Positions 22,615 through 35,077 of a stretch of DNA of 64,000 nt are shown piece by piece. The position numbers and the translations under genes are program-made. The first letter of the stretch is position 1; each line of letters opens with the position of its first letter. A model generated the notes under the pieces. The model was not told where the DNA came from. It worked only from the letters and a program-made list of their open reading frames with translations, and ran no database searches. This DNA comes from Eutypella sp. D-1 (taxonomy: Eukaryota; Ascomycota; Sordariomycetes; Xylariales; Diatrypaceae): positions 1,550,001 to 1,614,000 of the forward strand of contig JAJTTP010000008.1 of assembly GCA_023313575.1 (NCBI GenBank), in the 5' to 3' direction.

Positions 22615-24118
22615 TTTCAGCACAGCATTTGCATGCCCACCTCACTACCGTAACTAGCTATCTAGATAAGATATAACTATAGGAGGAGGTTCATAACGGC
22701 TGGTTGGGTTTGCTCGATCGCATCGCGGCATCTACTCGGTCTTGGCGTCATGGTGTTAGAACTACGGTTTCATGTGATAACCTGCTAATGCCCCAGCTGC
22801 CAGCGCACCTGGGCGCAGGTGATGATTACAACATTACAGCCGGGCGGGCCATCATACACGGGCGGCAGCCTAGTGTAGCTTGTACCGCAGATTCATACGT
22901 AGTAGTACACGGAAACAACAAATGATACCCAATCATGGTGCATGTCCCTCCCCCCTCGTGACATAGCCGGCTTTATGCGTTCCTTGATATGGTTCTGACG
23001 ATACGGTGGGGTAGGTGGGTGTGGTAGCGGCTTACCGTTTTCTGTAGTAAGGCCGTAACTAATGGCTAGCTCAGGCCACAGTCCTGCCTGTCCAAGTTTG
23101 TCAGTAGAGCACTGATCTTAAAAAAAAAAACAAAAAACAAAAAAAACTACCAGGTATTGAAAGTTCCTTCGACTAAAATTGTCTTCTTGTGGTACATGAG
23201 GACATTATATAATAGCTCTATCTTGTATACCTGTACAGACCTCGAAGTATTTTTAGCATTTGAATAATAAGAAACGGTACGTCATAACGATAACTTACCG
23301 TAAAGACCATGCATCTGTATCCGTTAGCTGAAACCCCACATTTTAAGACGATTTTAGGCCGGTCAGGCACGAAAGTCTAAAACGGACCGTACCTGATTTT
23401 GGTGACGTCCCGATCACATGCTTCCATTCGAAGTCCGTCCTTTAATCGCCTTTCACCTTTGACTGCCTCCGGCAATGATGTACAGCGCGGGATGTAACTC
23501 CAACGATAGGCAGAAGGGCCCGTAAGTAAAGTATGGGGTCCTTTTTTCTCTTCGTCTTCTTCTTTTAATTATGCCTTGTGACTTCAGGCCAGTAAGTTTT
23601 ATCTACAATGCAATTCTTTCTTTCCCACCATTCAATGCATCAATTTAATACTTAGACTGTGAGGTTCCTTCCCAGTTTTTCAGCTGTATGTTCCCTTATC
23701 GTAAACGGTACCTACTTCGTACACACCATTGAACTCAACAAATTCAATGTTGACAAACAAACCTGTCACATACTTGTTGACTTTACAAGCTACCGGTACC
23801 AATAATATTTGGTGACCTCCGCTCTTTCTACTTCTTTTTTCCTCTACCTCCTCTTCTTCTTCCAACCAAGACAAACTCTACGTATTCTTCTACCCAAAAT
23901 CCATAGGCTGGCCAATTTGCCTCGGTTTCATTCAGGTACCACCCGATCAGAAACAAGCAGACAAACCGGTATACAGCATCATCGTCATAGTAAGTTCCCC
24001 TTCCCCCCCCCACCCCTTTAACCCTCCCCTCCCTTTTTTCACCCCTCGTTTGGATAGCTTCCCCAAGATCTACGCACTTTAGCATCCAGTCACTCATACA
24101 GAAACGCACAACGCCCAG
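22615..24118. other. Intergenic, 1.5 kb
   Basis: Contains an A-rich tract near 23120-23150 and CT-rich sequence before 24118, probably the promoter and 5' UTR of the DUF3712 gene. No gene is seen. Confidence 0.5.
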
Positions 24119-25241
24119 ATGGATTTCGCCTTCCAGAACGTCGTCAAGTTCATCTTGCGCCACAGCAAGCTCATCGTCTCCCTGATTCGGATCACCAAAA
24201 TCACTGAAGAGTAAGTCCTACTGCCTATTATCGTAACAGCAAGAAGCAGTAAAAACATGCCATTTAAATTATAAACATACTAACAAAGTAAAAAAAAGCT
24301 CCTTCCACGTCTCCATCGAGGCGCGCACGACGAACACGGGCCCGGCGAGCGCAACGCTCTCGGCCTTCACGATCGATCTGTGCGGGCCGGCGGGGCGCTT
24401 CGGACAGGTCCACTTGCCGGCGATCACGACCCACTCGGACGGGGCCCCGATCGTCGTGACGGACCAGCTGGTGCGCATCTCCGACAAGGCGGCGCTGCAG
24501 GCCTTCATCCAGCCCGTCATCGTCGACTCCCACGCCGTCCTCGTGCTCCGCGACGGCCACACCACCGTCCGCGCCCTCGGCATCGGCCCCAAACCCGTCT
24601 GCTATGAGAAGGACATGCCCATGGCCGGCATGAACGGTCCCCACGTCCGCGTCGTCAGCGCCAGCGCCGGCGCTGAGGGTGGCGATGGTGATGGCGACGG
24701 TAATGGTAACGACACCGAGAAGGGCAACGAGCTCACCTTCACCATCCGCGTCGCCAACCCCAGCCCTATGGAGATCAGCTTCGGCGAGTGCGGCTTCGAG
24801 ATCCAGAACGGCGCCGGCGAAGTCTTCGCCGAGCTCACCGGCGCCCTCGACACTCGCTGCGGCCAGTTCGAGGCCACGCTCCGCGGCACCGTGAACAAGC
24901 ACGTGTCCATCGGCGCAACCACCGCCGCAACCACGATGTCGGAGAAAGACAAGGCCGCCCCCGCACCCGCTCCCGCCCGCCTCGTCGGCAAGCGCTGCTT
25001 CGGCGCCGGCTGGTGCGACGAGACTTTACGCCAGATCGACACCCCGCTCCGGGGCATGCGCCGCATCTTCGAGGCCCTGAACCTCCCCTACGAGGTCAGC
25101 GAGGAGGATCTCAAGGAGGAGATTGAGAACGAGAAGCAGCTGTCGGATGAGAAGGCCCCCGTCGCTAGGGTCGTCGAGGAGCCCGTCCGCGCCGCGTCGA
25201 AGTTGTGGCCCTCTAGGTTCTGGAGAACCACTGTGTCTTGA
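24119..25241 (+). CDS. DUF3712-domain protein
   Basis: Exon 1 (24119-24210) ends RITKITED with a GTAAGT donor. The 88-nt intron has an ACTAAC branch site and AAAAG acceptor. Exon 2 (24299-25241) continues SFHVSIEARTTNTGPASATL. Total 344 residues. The region from about residue 30 to 150 follows the DUF3712 (PF12505, LEA2-like beta-sandwich) layout: a first strand pair, a GRFGQVHLPAI turn, RISDKAALQAFIQPVIVD, then RALGIGPKPVCYEKDMPMAG. A second beta-sandwich-like half follows (TFTIRVANPSPMEISFGECG), and the tail is acidic and helical (EEDLKEEIENEKQLSDEK). Usual relatives have an N-terminal membrane helix; here the N-terminus is only a short amphipathic stretch (NVVKFILRHSKLIVSLIRI). It may sit on a membrane surface. 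Function of the family is unknown. Confidence 0.82.
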
Positions 25242-26121
25242 AGGCTGGAGTGGGACTAGTACTGGTTACTTGGACTTGGACTTTAACCTGATTACGGATC
25301 ACGGATGGGATGGGATGGGTGGATGGATGGCGGCGTTACATGGCGCGATTTCTACTGCTTATGGGCCTTTGCGCTTCCCTATGGGGCTGGCTGGCCGGTT
25401 CTGGCAATGTTGATCAGTGCAACCGCGGTTGATTGATGCGCCGATACGCCAATGATACATGACGGTAATGACGATGACGAACGAATACGATGAGATACGG
25501 CGAAATACCAGGTCTGGCGTTCAGGTACATGATACAAAAGCTAGGGTGTCTGTCTGACTTACATGATGACCGACCCCTCGGTGGTTTGACCGCTTTGCGC
25601 GTTGATTATGGATTTCATGGTTCATAGATCGTAGCCCTTGTCTTAGGGGCAATATTTAATGCGATGGAAAAATACGACTTGTTTTTCATGAGGTGTTTCG
25701 ATGAAGCTGTCTCTTTCTTCATGGGTGTAAAACAACCCATCTTGCCATGGCCATGTCATGGGATTTGGTAGAGTGAGAGATACAAGCCGGTAGGTCACCG
25801 TGAGGTAGCTTGATAGTTTGCGTAGACGTTGAATAGTCATTGATCTCTGCCCCGTGTTGGACACACGGGGCTGAGGCCCCAGTCTATCGTAGCTCGTAAA
25901 TAGGGGCGAGTGTCACTGCGACCGACCCTGTCTCTTTGAAGCGGGGCAGGTACGTGGTCATGATCAGTAGTAGAGTTCTAGCTTATAGTTCTTATTCAAT
26001 TACTGGAGATGGGGATTCACTCACGTGAATCGAGATGTGATGTACGTAACGGGCCTAACTCATACGTGTCTCTTGTCTGGCGGAACTTAATAATACATGC
26101 GGGAGGTTATCCGTAAGCAAT
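25242..26121. other. Convergent intergenic spacer
   Basis: Between the 3' ends of the DUF3712 gene and the HET-ankyrin gene. No gene or RNA signature is recognised. Confidence 0.5.
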
Positions 26122-28557
26122 CTACCCGCGAACATCCTCATTCAATAATTCATCCTCTAATCGATTCGCGCCGTGCAATTTTAGCCAGTCGATGAGATCA
26201 GAATGGCCCATCTCAGTCGCGTATCTGAGTGCAGTCCAGCCAAACCCGTCACTGGCATTGATGTCACAGCCCCCCTCGATCAACCGCTGAACCTTGTCTG
26301 TATCACCGCAAACCGCTGCCATAAACATCCCCTCCCCTTTACCATTCATACTAGGATGGAAGGGCAAATACACTTGCTTCTTGATCGTATGAATCCAAAC
26401 GGGTAAGATTGTAAAGTGGCGATATATTGTCGTACATCGCTCGAGTGTCTTCCTTGCCCCTTCATGGCCGAACGGGAATATAGTGGGCCACATAGTGCCC
26501 CAAACTGTTACTAGAAGACGTACCACATCGGGGGAGATTTTCTCTTTCGCTTCATGTGCTCGGAAGAGAATTCTTAAATTCTTAATATTGATTTTCATGC
26601 CTGACTGTCTCTTTGACATGAAAAACGCAGCTTTTAGGGCTGTGCACAAAAGCCTTTCGGTAATCGCTGATGCTGCAATAGAGGTTAAAAGTATCGAGAC
26701 CACTGTTTCTGGTGCTATTTTTAGTGGTATACAGAACATCGCCGTATGTAAAACCCTTTCCGTAATCGCTGATGTTTTAATAGGGGCTAGGAGAATCGAG
26801 GCCATTGTTTCGGGTGCTAATATTCCTAACCGTATGTGGGATATCGCCGTACGTAAAACCCTTTCAGTAATCATTGATTTTATCCCAGGGTTTAAAAGAA
26901 TCGAGACCATTGTTTCTGGTGCTGTTCCTTGCGCTATGTGGCATACCGCTGTATATAAAACCCTTTCAGTAATCGCTGATGTTATGACAGGGTTTAAAAG
27001 AATCGGGGCTACTGTTTCTGGCGCTGTACGATGTAGTGCTATATTTAAAGTCTCTGGAGTAATCACTGATGCTGCTACAGGTTTTGAAAGAAGCAAGGCC
27101 GTCGTCTCTGGTGCTGCATAAAGTGCTGAATATTGAAGCGCCGCTCTATTCAATTCAATTTTGGTATTGGTGTCCTGTAACAGCGAGTTTAAGAACTTTT
27201 CGCCCATTGGTTTTTCTTTTATGGCGTCCATCAGAGATTCTGGAGTTACTTGTTTTGCCACGTTTTGCTTTAAAAGCAATTCGAAAATATGTTCATGGCC
27301 ATTCTTTTCATGGCCACTTTGCCCTTTCAGGTCATTCAGAACTTTCAAAAGCAAGTCCAAGGTCAAGGTGATATCGCGCCCCTGCTGAGTCAAGCTTGGT
27401 ATTGTATCGATATACCCGTGCCGAGCGAGCTGACGAAGAAGGTTATTGCCCACCGAATGTATCTCTGAACAGAACGACTTGACTGTTTTATGGTGCGGTG
27501 CTATTGTAGATACTAAGTCGAGGGGCAGCCGATAAATATGTGCGATAGTTTGCCAGATAACATGTTCTGTTGTTTCCAAGTAATTGACTTCAAGTCCGGG
27601 GTCTGTGCACATTCCAAGGAGGGCATATATATGGTCACGATCCTCAGAAGCCTCAGAAGCACCAAACCTCTTTAGCAAGGCATACAGATCACGGTCCTCG
27701 GACCACCATGACGGTCTTCTCTCTGGCTTTTTCATCAGATCAAGGACGGCCTGACAGTGAGAATCAGGCTCTAGTCCAACAAGCTCAGGTGCGATAGCGA
27801 ATATACTGCCAGGGATAGAATTCAGTCCGCAATGCACCTGGGTTCGCTTCGCATTGCCGACCTCTTGAAGAATCCACACGCGACGAAACCAGGGCAACTC
27901 GAGAATATGGACCAGACTCTCTTTTAGGCGTTCTTTGGGATAGTCAAAGAGCTGTTCTAAGTTGGACTGCACAATAGACCAGTATCGGGCATATTCTTTG
28001 TCGTTATGGGGCGCCTTTGCCTTCTTGATCTCGGCTTCTAACTGTCTCAAGGACTCCATGATAGGAGAATAAATTTCTTGGGAAAATCCGAGCCATATGT
28101 GCACCCTCTCGGCATTGGTATATATCTGCGCCATTTGTTGAACCTGATGTGATCGTTCCGCCTTGTCTCCCTGATCAATGCAAATGCTGTCGATCCAAAC
28201 AATTCGGCCAGCTTCAGTGTAGCGCAGATGATCAAGCACTTTGTAGGCATTTTCAGTGATGGGGATGATCTCATTTCCGATCCAAATCTTCCAGATGTCT
28301 ATCTCCAGACAGCTCTGCCGACCCCAAGTGTATGATATTGCTTCATAGGGGATGAGGTTCTCGTCATCAAGGTAAGCATGGAATAATTCGCCCCGGATTT
28401 CACTGTCAATCCCCCCTTGAAGCTTGAGGAGTCTAATATGAGGCTCGGAGCTGCTGGTATCAATGGCGCTATATTGATATCTCGCCATTGTAAACGGGAT
28501 GAGGGCGCAATGTACTTTGTTGTAGAGGTAAATCGTTGGGAAATTAATTGGTGTCAA
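26122..28557 (-). CDS. HET-domain protein with 34-residue repeat array and ankyrin repeats
   Basis: Single-exon frame of 811 residues; the likelier start is the second ATG at 28488, because relatives begin close to the YQYSAID.. RLLKL segment. The HET core spans about residues 70-235: YEAISYTWG, IVWIDSICIDQGDKAERSHQ, AQIYTNAERVHIWLG and PWFRRVWILQEVG. A helical region follows, and from about 480 to 640 there are five units of about 34 residues, each built on APETxxSILL then SAITERVLxTA. Two ankyrin repeats close the protein (about 742-800: GMFMAAVCGDTDKVQRLIEG, DGFGWTALRYATEMGHSDLI). HET is the cell-death effector; the repeats are probably the sensor. The gene is less GC-rich than the core genes in this window. 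No frameshifts or stops. Confidence 0.9.
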   Translation of the reverse strand: MTPINFPTIYLYNKVHCALIPFTMARYQYSAIDTSSSEPHIRLLKLQGGIDSEIRGELFHAYLDDENLIPYEAISYTWGRQSCLEIDIWKIWIGNEIIPITENAYKVLDHLRYTEAGRIVWIDSICIDQGDKAERSHQVQQMAQIYTNAERVHIWLGFSQEIYSPIMESLRQLEAEIKKAKAPHNDKEYARYWSIVQSNLEQLFDYPKERLKESLVHILELPWFRRVWILQEVGNAKRTQVHCGLNSIPGSIFAIAPELVGLEPDSHCQAVLDLMKKPERRPSWWSEDRDLYALLKRFGASEASEDRDHIYALLGMCTDPGLEVNYLETTEHVIWQTIAHIYRLPLDLVSTIAPHHKTVKSFCSEIHSVGNNLLRQLARHGYIDTIPSLTQQGRDITLTLDLLLKVLNDLKGQSGHEKNGHEHIFELLLKQNVAKQVTPESLMDAIKEKPMGEKFLNSLLQDTNTKIELNRAALQYSALYAAPETTALLLSKPVAASVITPETLNIALHRTAPETVAPILLNPVITSAITERVLYTAVCHIAQGTAPETMVSILLNPGIKSMITERVLRTAISHIRLGILAPETMASILLAPIKTSAITERVLHTAMFCIPLKIAPETVVSILLTSIAASAITERLLCTALKAAFFMSKRQSGMKINIKNLRILFRAHEAKEKISPDVVRLLVTVWGTMWPTIFPFGHEGARKTLERCTTIYRHFTILPVWIHTIKKQVYLPFHPSMNGKGEGMFMAAVCGDTDKVQRLIEGGCDINASDGFGWTALRYATEMGHSDLIDWLKLHGANRLEDELLNEDVRG
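26640..27120. repeat. Array coding for about five 34-aa repeats in HET protein
   Basis: In-frame repeats on the minus strand. The APET motif recurs at residues 482, 512, 546, 581 and 615 (spacings 30, 34, 35, 34). Units differ at many positions, so this is an old, diversified array. Confidence 0.8.
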
Positions 28558-29266
28558 AATTATGGGCTGAGCTCGTGAGCGGCCAGGCGTAGTGGGGGAA
28601 GTAGGCGTGATTGGTATTGACCGTCTTTGAGATTCATATGTGTTTAATGTTCTCGCTGGGCGCCTCTAAGATGCTGTAATACTGCCTAAGTGGAAGCACA
28701 GATTTCCTCCGAGAGCTCAGAGAGAAAGATAAGCTATTGGAACACTGGCCGCGGAGCGATATTTTGTATGCGACGTACAGGAAATCCGTTACGACCGTCG
28801 TGGTGATTACATGATATAATGCTAAGAAATATAAGTAGGCTGAGCAGTAGATGTGAAGACCTATCAAATCGTCACACGTGGTTATTATAGGTGATGCTAC
28901 ATTGCATGCAACCCAATAATGCTGTCGGCCATGCCAGGCTGCGTACCAATAGCGAAACATAGTGAACTTAGAAGGGACTTTTTTCCATCTCGTGCATCAG
29001 CCACAAACCCAGGCAGACTTCGCGAGAAGAAAGCCTTGCATGTCTACCTCGGGGGCCGAGAGACGAAGGGAGAGGGATAGATAGGTGGTATTTGGCGTTA
29101 AATCCATGGAGTGCCCCTGTAGCCATATGCGGCAAGATCTTACAGAACATTCCAAGTTTTCTGAGTAGTTGAAGGGTATAGCTACCCATAAACAGCCCCA
29201 ATCTCCATTTATGCCCCTCCATTGTATTATCTACACATCTCTTATATTATTGAAGACATTAAGTAA
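28558..29266. other. Intergenic, 0.7 kb
   Basis: Promoter side of the HET-ankyrin gene and 3' flank of the protease gene. No gene is seen. Confidence 0.5.
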
Positions 29267-32154
29267 CTATTCATTACTCGAAGGAGTCGACTCGTAGGCG
29301 AGTTCGAACTCGACAGTATCATAGAACTCGTAATCATCCTTATTCTCCCTATCACCGAAGAGCTTCAGCGCGCTGACGCGGAGCAAATAACGGCCCTCAG
29401 GCGCAACCTTGCCATCGGCCAGCATGCCCGTGAACGCCGTGATGTAGTACCGACGGGGGCTGTACTCAATGGGGAACGCAGTAGCGCTTCCAATAGGATC
29501 GCCCAGGCTACCCGCCGTGCCGTTACCCCCACCATTGACAGGCACGACATCGACCTGCAGCAGGGCTGTGCCAACATTAAGTTGGATGATGGTGGCCGGA
29601 TACGAAACGCCGGCGATGGGCTGGCCGGAGGGGTCCTCGGGGTACGGGATCTTGAAGGCGGTGCCGGCGGGCGACCTGTCTAGGTTGTAATCGGTCCAGT
29701 TGCTGAGGTAGACCCACTCCGGGTCGAGCACGGACGGCGAGTCGTGCAGGCTACCCGCGACGCCGAGGTACGGCAGCGACAGCTCCTCGCCGTTGCTCCC
29801 GCTCAGCGTCACGTACCCGCTGTACACGGGGATCCGACGCTCTTCGACGCCGCCGGGCGGCGTTGCCTTTACGGTGATCTTCGCGGATCCGCCCGCGGGG
29901 ACGGTGACCTTGGACTCGGAGAACGCGAGCGTGGCTTCGCCCTCGGCGATGGGAGGCGGGTAGTACGCTGGGTACAGGTCGGCTGGGTCGGCGTTGAAGA
30001 GGTAGACGGAGGCGGCGGGAACGTGGCCGAGCTCATAAACGACCTCTTTGTCGCCGAGATTGCGGATCTCGAAGTCCGCGCTCTCAACAAAGTGGTCGGT
30101 GTCGTTGAACGAGATACCCGTGATACTCAGGAGCGTAGTCGCGTGCGCCGCGTCATGCGCCTGCACGAGACCCCCGCCCTGCTGCGGCACGGGTGCGAGC
30201 AGATCGCTCGAGTCCTCGGCCCAAGGGCGCTTGTTAGCCGTTGCTACGACCAGCGCCTCAAGCGTCGCGGGGTCCGTGGTCCCGCGGACCTCAGCGATTA
30301 GCGCGTAGGTCGCGGCCAACAGCGGGCACGCCATCGAGGTACCGGACATAGCGGCGTAAGCGCCAAGGTCCAGCGGCATTGTCGACAGGATCATGCCGCC
30401 CGGCGACGCTATCTGCGGCTTGACATCGACCTCCCACGTGGGGCCCCAGCTCGTGAACTGGCTCAGTAGCCCGCCCGTCTGGTTGTTCGGGAACGAGCCC
30501 AGGAACACTGGCGCCGTCGCCGCCTCCGTGATGTCCACGGTGACGTTCTCGCCTTTGTTGAGCAGCTCGATCCACTCGGTACCCTGCTCGTAAGTGGTCA
30601 TGCCCACGCCTTCGATCTCTTTGACGTTTGCCACGTAGACGGCCGAGGGGACACCGGACGAGGTCAGGTGGAGCATGATGTACTTCCCGCCCTTAGCGGC
30701 GACATTCTCCGCCTGGGTGACCCACGAGCAGCCCGCGTCGCGGATGAGAACCAAGTAATCGGCTAGGTCGGGGGTATCCTCGGGAAGGGCATTGCAGGCG
30801 TCGGGGCCGGCATCCGAACTATTGCTCGCGGCCCACAGCGGCAACGTGACGTTCGCAAAAGCCGGGGTGCCGACCGTGTAGCCGAACGTCTCCTCCTCCT
30901 TACCGTCGGCGCTAAACACAGCACCAGTAATTACATAAGGCTCCTCAGTGTTATCAATAGAAGCAACAGCCGTGACGCCCTTGCCATCAGCAGCAGAGCT
31001 GGCGAAGAAGACACCAGCATCACCGCTGTTACCGGCGGAAATGGTGACAGGGACGCCGGCGGCGACGATGCGCGATGCGACGACGGACCAGGGGTACTCG
31101 CTCCAGCCCCGGGGGCCGCCGATGGACGCGGTGATGATGTCGCTGCCGTCTTCGTAGGCCTGCGCGAACGCTGCGATCAGCACGTCGTCGCCCGCCGGCC
31201 CATTGCACCCGAACACCCGGTACGCGCCGAGCGTCACGCCCGGCGCCGCCCCCGTGAACCCGAGCTCGTTCTTTTGCGCGGCCTGTGCGGTGGGTCTGTC
31301 AGTGCTAGTTCATATGTGCTTCGCGACTCAGCGGGTAGGGGAACTCACGATAATGCCCGAGACGTGGGTACCATGGCCGGCGCAGTTGTCGTAGGGGTCG
31401 TCGTCCGGCTTCGGGGCGTTGTTGCCATCGTAATCATCGCCGACGAGGTCAGTGCCATAAGCAACAAGGCAGCCCTCGCCGAAACAGCCGCCGAGGGCCG
31501 GATGCTTGTAGTCGACACCAGTATCCACGACGCCAATGCGGATGCCCTTGCCGGTGATGCCCTCGGCTCGGAGCTTGTCAACCTGCGTCATAACGTGGGG
31601 GGAGAAAGTGTCGTTGTCGGAAGCCCGGCGGCTGTTACCCGAGCCGATGATCGGCGGGGTGTGGTCGACGTTCCCGGGGTCGGCGACCCACAGGATCTCG
31701 TCGTCGGGACGCTCGTGCACGTGGACGGGCCACAGCTTGCGGACCTTGGGCATGCTGGCGATCCGCATGGCCGAGGCGTCTGCGTCTTCGCCGGACACTT
31801 CCTCGATCTGAAACGAGACGCCCTTGAACATCGAGAACGACAGGTCCATGCGCGGCGTGGCGCGCACGTTCTTGCCCCGCAGCTCGCCGTAGAACGAATC
31901 CGCATTCTGGCTCGGCTGTCAGTATCAAAAAAAGAAATAAAAAAAATAAAAGAAAGGACAGGATCCAACGAGATTTCACGCGTACGAGAAGGGAGAATAC
32001 GAACCTCGTTATCTTCTAACTCAACGATGTAGGCGCCAGGGATCGCCGACGGCTCGACGCCGGTGGCATTGGCCGGGCGACGGGATAGGGGAGGAGTGCT
32101 GGCCTGGGCCAGGGTGGCCGTCAGGCAGGAGAGAAGAGCGTATTGGGCCTTCAT
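29267..32154 (-). CDS. Secreted subtilisin-like serine protease (S8, Vpr type)
   Basis: Three exons: 32154-32005, 31915-31349 and 31282-29267 (910 residues). Introns are 89 nt (GTTCGT..GACAG) and 66 nt (GTGAGT..CACAG). The N-terminus has a signal peptide (MKAQYALLSCLTATLAQA), and residues about 40-120 look like an I9 inhibitor propeptide. The S8 catalytic set is complete: Asp181 in IGVVDTGVDYKHP, His231 in CAGHGTHVSG, Asn324 in ISAGNSGD and Ser555 in MSGTSMACPLLA. Between His and Ser lies a protease-associated insertion (YIMLHLTSSGVPSAVYVAN). After the catalytic domain comes a C5a-peptidase/Fn3-like beta region (VTVPAGGSAKITVKATPPGG). No C-terminal anchor is seen, so it is expected to be extracellular and to degrade protein for nutrition or during host or substrate contact. 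Confidence 0.92.
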
Positions 32155-35077
32155 GGCGATTCAAGCCCACGAATCGACTCGGGGAAGCGCAAACACTTTA
32201 GGAGATACGTAGCGACATAATCGACCGCGATCATCAAGAATTCCGAGCAGGCCGGGCCCTATTTATGTTACCGCCGCATATCGTATTCCCTCCTCCCCCC
32301 CTGACCGCATCGCCAGCCAAGGAAAAGCTTGTTGTCGTGGGTAGGATGTCGTATTCAATGCACCCGCAAAAATATTTTATCTAGTCTTAGCCGGCCGCCG
32401 CGCACTTGGACCTTGGCCTTTTGATCGCTCCCCAATGAGCCGATGCAAGGTCCCAGGTCCCCCCCGAGGCCCCCCCAGTCCCGAGTTCCCCAAAGCGGCA
32501 GGTCGCTGGGCGAATTACCCACCCCTGGTCTCTTCCCCATAAGTCCGGCAGCAGGGCCTATGGCACAATGTAAATAGCCCTGGCAACCTGGTCTAGCAGT
32601 TCTGTGATAGTCTATCTGCTACTAGCTGCCCAGCCCGAAAATACGTGCTTTCATCCCTGCGAGAACGCATGCATAAGAGCCTCTCGATATATGCGGAGCT
32701 AATAATGCGCGCCGGTATCCGTTCGACTAGAGAAGGACTCGCTCGGCAGCGATACGAGATATAGCACATCATAAACCGGGGGAGATCGCCAGGAATCGAC
32801 ATTCTCCCCCGGATACTAGCCAACTAGATAGAACGAGGGGGAGTGGTTTGGTCAGTCGCCTGTTCTTCTGGGGGGCCCCGCCGCTACCGATAAACCCTAT
32901 AGACGAGCAGGGATGATAAGGGCTAACATACTACTAGATATGTGGCTACCAGTGTTATGTAGAACACCACATGACGTGCGGAATTGATGTCTGGTCCTAG
33001 TTAATGCATCCCCCAGTCCTCGCTTCCCGGGGCTAGAAAACCGTTGCGGTTCCGTTCGACACACCCGAAATCTGCGTCCTTCCGCGCCCAGCCAGCGAGT
33101 CAACTCAGGTCTCTCAGTCTAATAGAAATCCTCGGTAGTCGCCGCGCGACAAAGGGAAAGGGGGGAGGGGGGAGGAGTTGGAATTGTAGCGCGTTCGTGA
33201 ATGCGATGTGACAAAGAACGGAATCAGAAATCAGGCAGTCGAGAAAGGAATGAAATGGGATGACGCCCCACCGTGCGCCGCGAACGATATCTGGCGATGT
33301 CATGTCGCCATCGATAATTCTTCCCCCGACCGTAGTCGAGGTTGCTAACCCCTCCAAGACGGATCGTAAGAGGGAGGGAGGGAAGGGGTAGCAGAGTTGA
33401 TATCTCCGAATATCTTCTCGTATTTACCTATTGTCTACGCAGCTAGCTTCTTAACTATTGGGAAATAGATACAGCTTCCCCAGACCAGACCTTGCTCTGT
33501 TCGGTCCAACCACCCGAACTCACCGACCCACCCCGCAAGTCCGGAACTCACCGTCGCACACCACCATACATAGGCGCGTAAAGCGCAGACAGAGCCGGAG
33601 ATCTATCTAATCAGGTGTAGAAGTCCCGCGGCCAGCCAACCTACATCTAAACGACACCAAAAGTATCATCACAAACCAAATGGCATAACACACCACATCA
33701 CATCAACAAGACCATCAACAACAACAGTAACATCACATCACATCACGTCACATAAGCAAATCAACAGGTAATCAGAAAAAAAAAATCAAACAGATAATGA
33801 TTCATTTGCTCGGCCGAAAAGGCCGTGGGGATATCAACATAATCGATCCAAGTCAGGCAGGAGATTTTAAAGGTAAGGTGAGAAAGAGGTTTCGGGACAA
33901 AAGAAGGCAGACGGGCGAGCGCGTAAGGGGACTGGATGGGATGGATAGATAGCATAACACAACCCCCCCTCGTTCGTTTTCCTTTGTAGTTGGTGGTCGA
34001 TTTGCCGCACCCGACCTGCCGCATTGTCGTGTTCCAACTCGAACCGGCCGGGCCGGGCTGGCTGCCTGACTGGATGGCTGGCCTCCTACATGTTCATGTA
34101 GACATATCATAGAATAGTCCACGATTCCCCGGCGGAATATAAATTTCGTATTTCGCTGTTGCTGTTGCTGCCGAGAGAGATTTCGGCCGAAAAACCCCCG
34201 CGGAGGTAAATGAACCACGACACGACACGAGGTATATCCATCCCATCCATCCACCCATCCGTCCAGCCAACCCTTCTCAGTCCTGTCGCCTCCCTCTCCT
34301 ACCCCCTACCTCTACCTCCTCCCTCCCCCCTTTTCAACAGTACATCGATCTTACTCGGTAAACCCCAAAGCAAAAACCTGCTGCTATTGCCTTTTCTTTT
34401 TCTTACTTCTTATTCCTCGCCACCTCCCTTTTCCAGCTCGCGATCATTCGTGTGTAAATGGGCGGCCCCCTCCCCCGCCCCCCCCCTTCTGTACTTTTTT
34501 GGTCGATCGACAAAACAGCTTCCGGCTGCCGGGGTTTATGGAATGATTTCATTAACAACAGACAACAGTTCCGTGCGCAAGAGGTTTAGTTTTAAACCCA
34601 GTTCACTCGCCCCTGTCCGATGGGGGTACCTATTTGAAAACGCCGCGAAACCTCCGCCCTCGCCAAGTATGTGAGGAGGATATCAATGGAAGAAACAACA
34701 ACATCAATGGGGAAAAAACAACACCGTCCAAAAATACACAGTTCCGTAACACCGTTTGCCGTCTTCCCCGCCTCGGAAGATTGATGAGCCCTCCTTGCCT
34801 GGCATGAGAGAGAGAGAGAGAGATGGAGATGAAGAGATCGCGCGTCTTTGAGACATGTAATAGCGAGCTTTCAAAAAAACACACATGAGAAAAAAAAAAC
34901 AAATAAATCGAGACATTGGTATCATTCGTCGAAATCAATCATCGTTCGTAATATACACGGGATCGCTGGAGAGAGGTTGTAGAACAAGGTAAGGTGTCTG
35001 TGTGCGCAAGGAGCGTGCGTAGTTTTGAATATAAAGGTAAGGTATACGTAGAAACTCGACTATGCGAGTATCACTGA
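32155..35077. other. Intergenic, 2.9 kb
   Basis: Protease promoter, then spacer with CATCACATCA-type repeats (about 33680-33750), CT-rich tracts (34240-34330) and a short GA repeat (34808-34822). Open frames here are low-complexity and rejected. Confidence 0.5.

Noticed and set aside
24264..24902. 212-codon open frame antisense to the DUF3712 gene
   Set aside because: Same effect of GC-biased codons; the sense strand has the recognisable domain and splice sites.
34210..34674. 154-codon frame in a CT-rich spacer
   Set aside because: Pro/Ser/Leu low-complexity caused by pyrimidine tracts; no domain, no splice partner.
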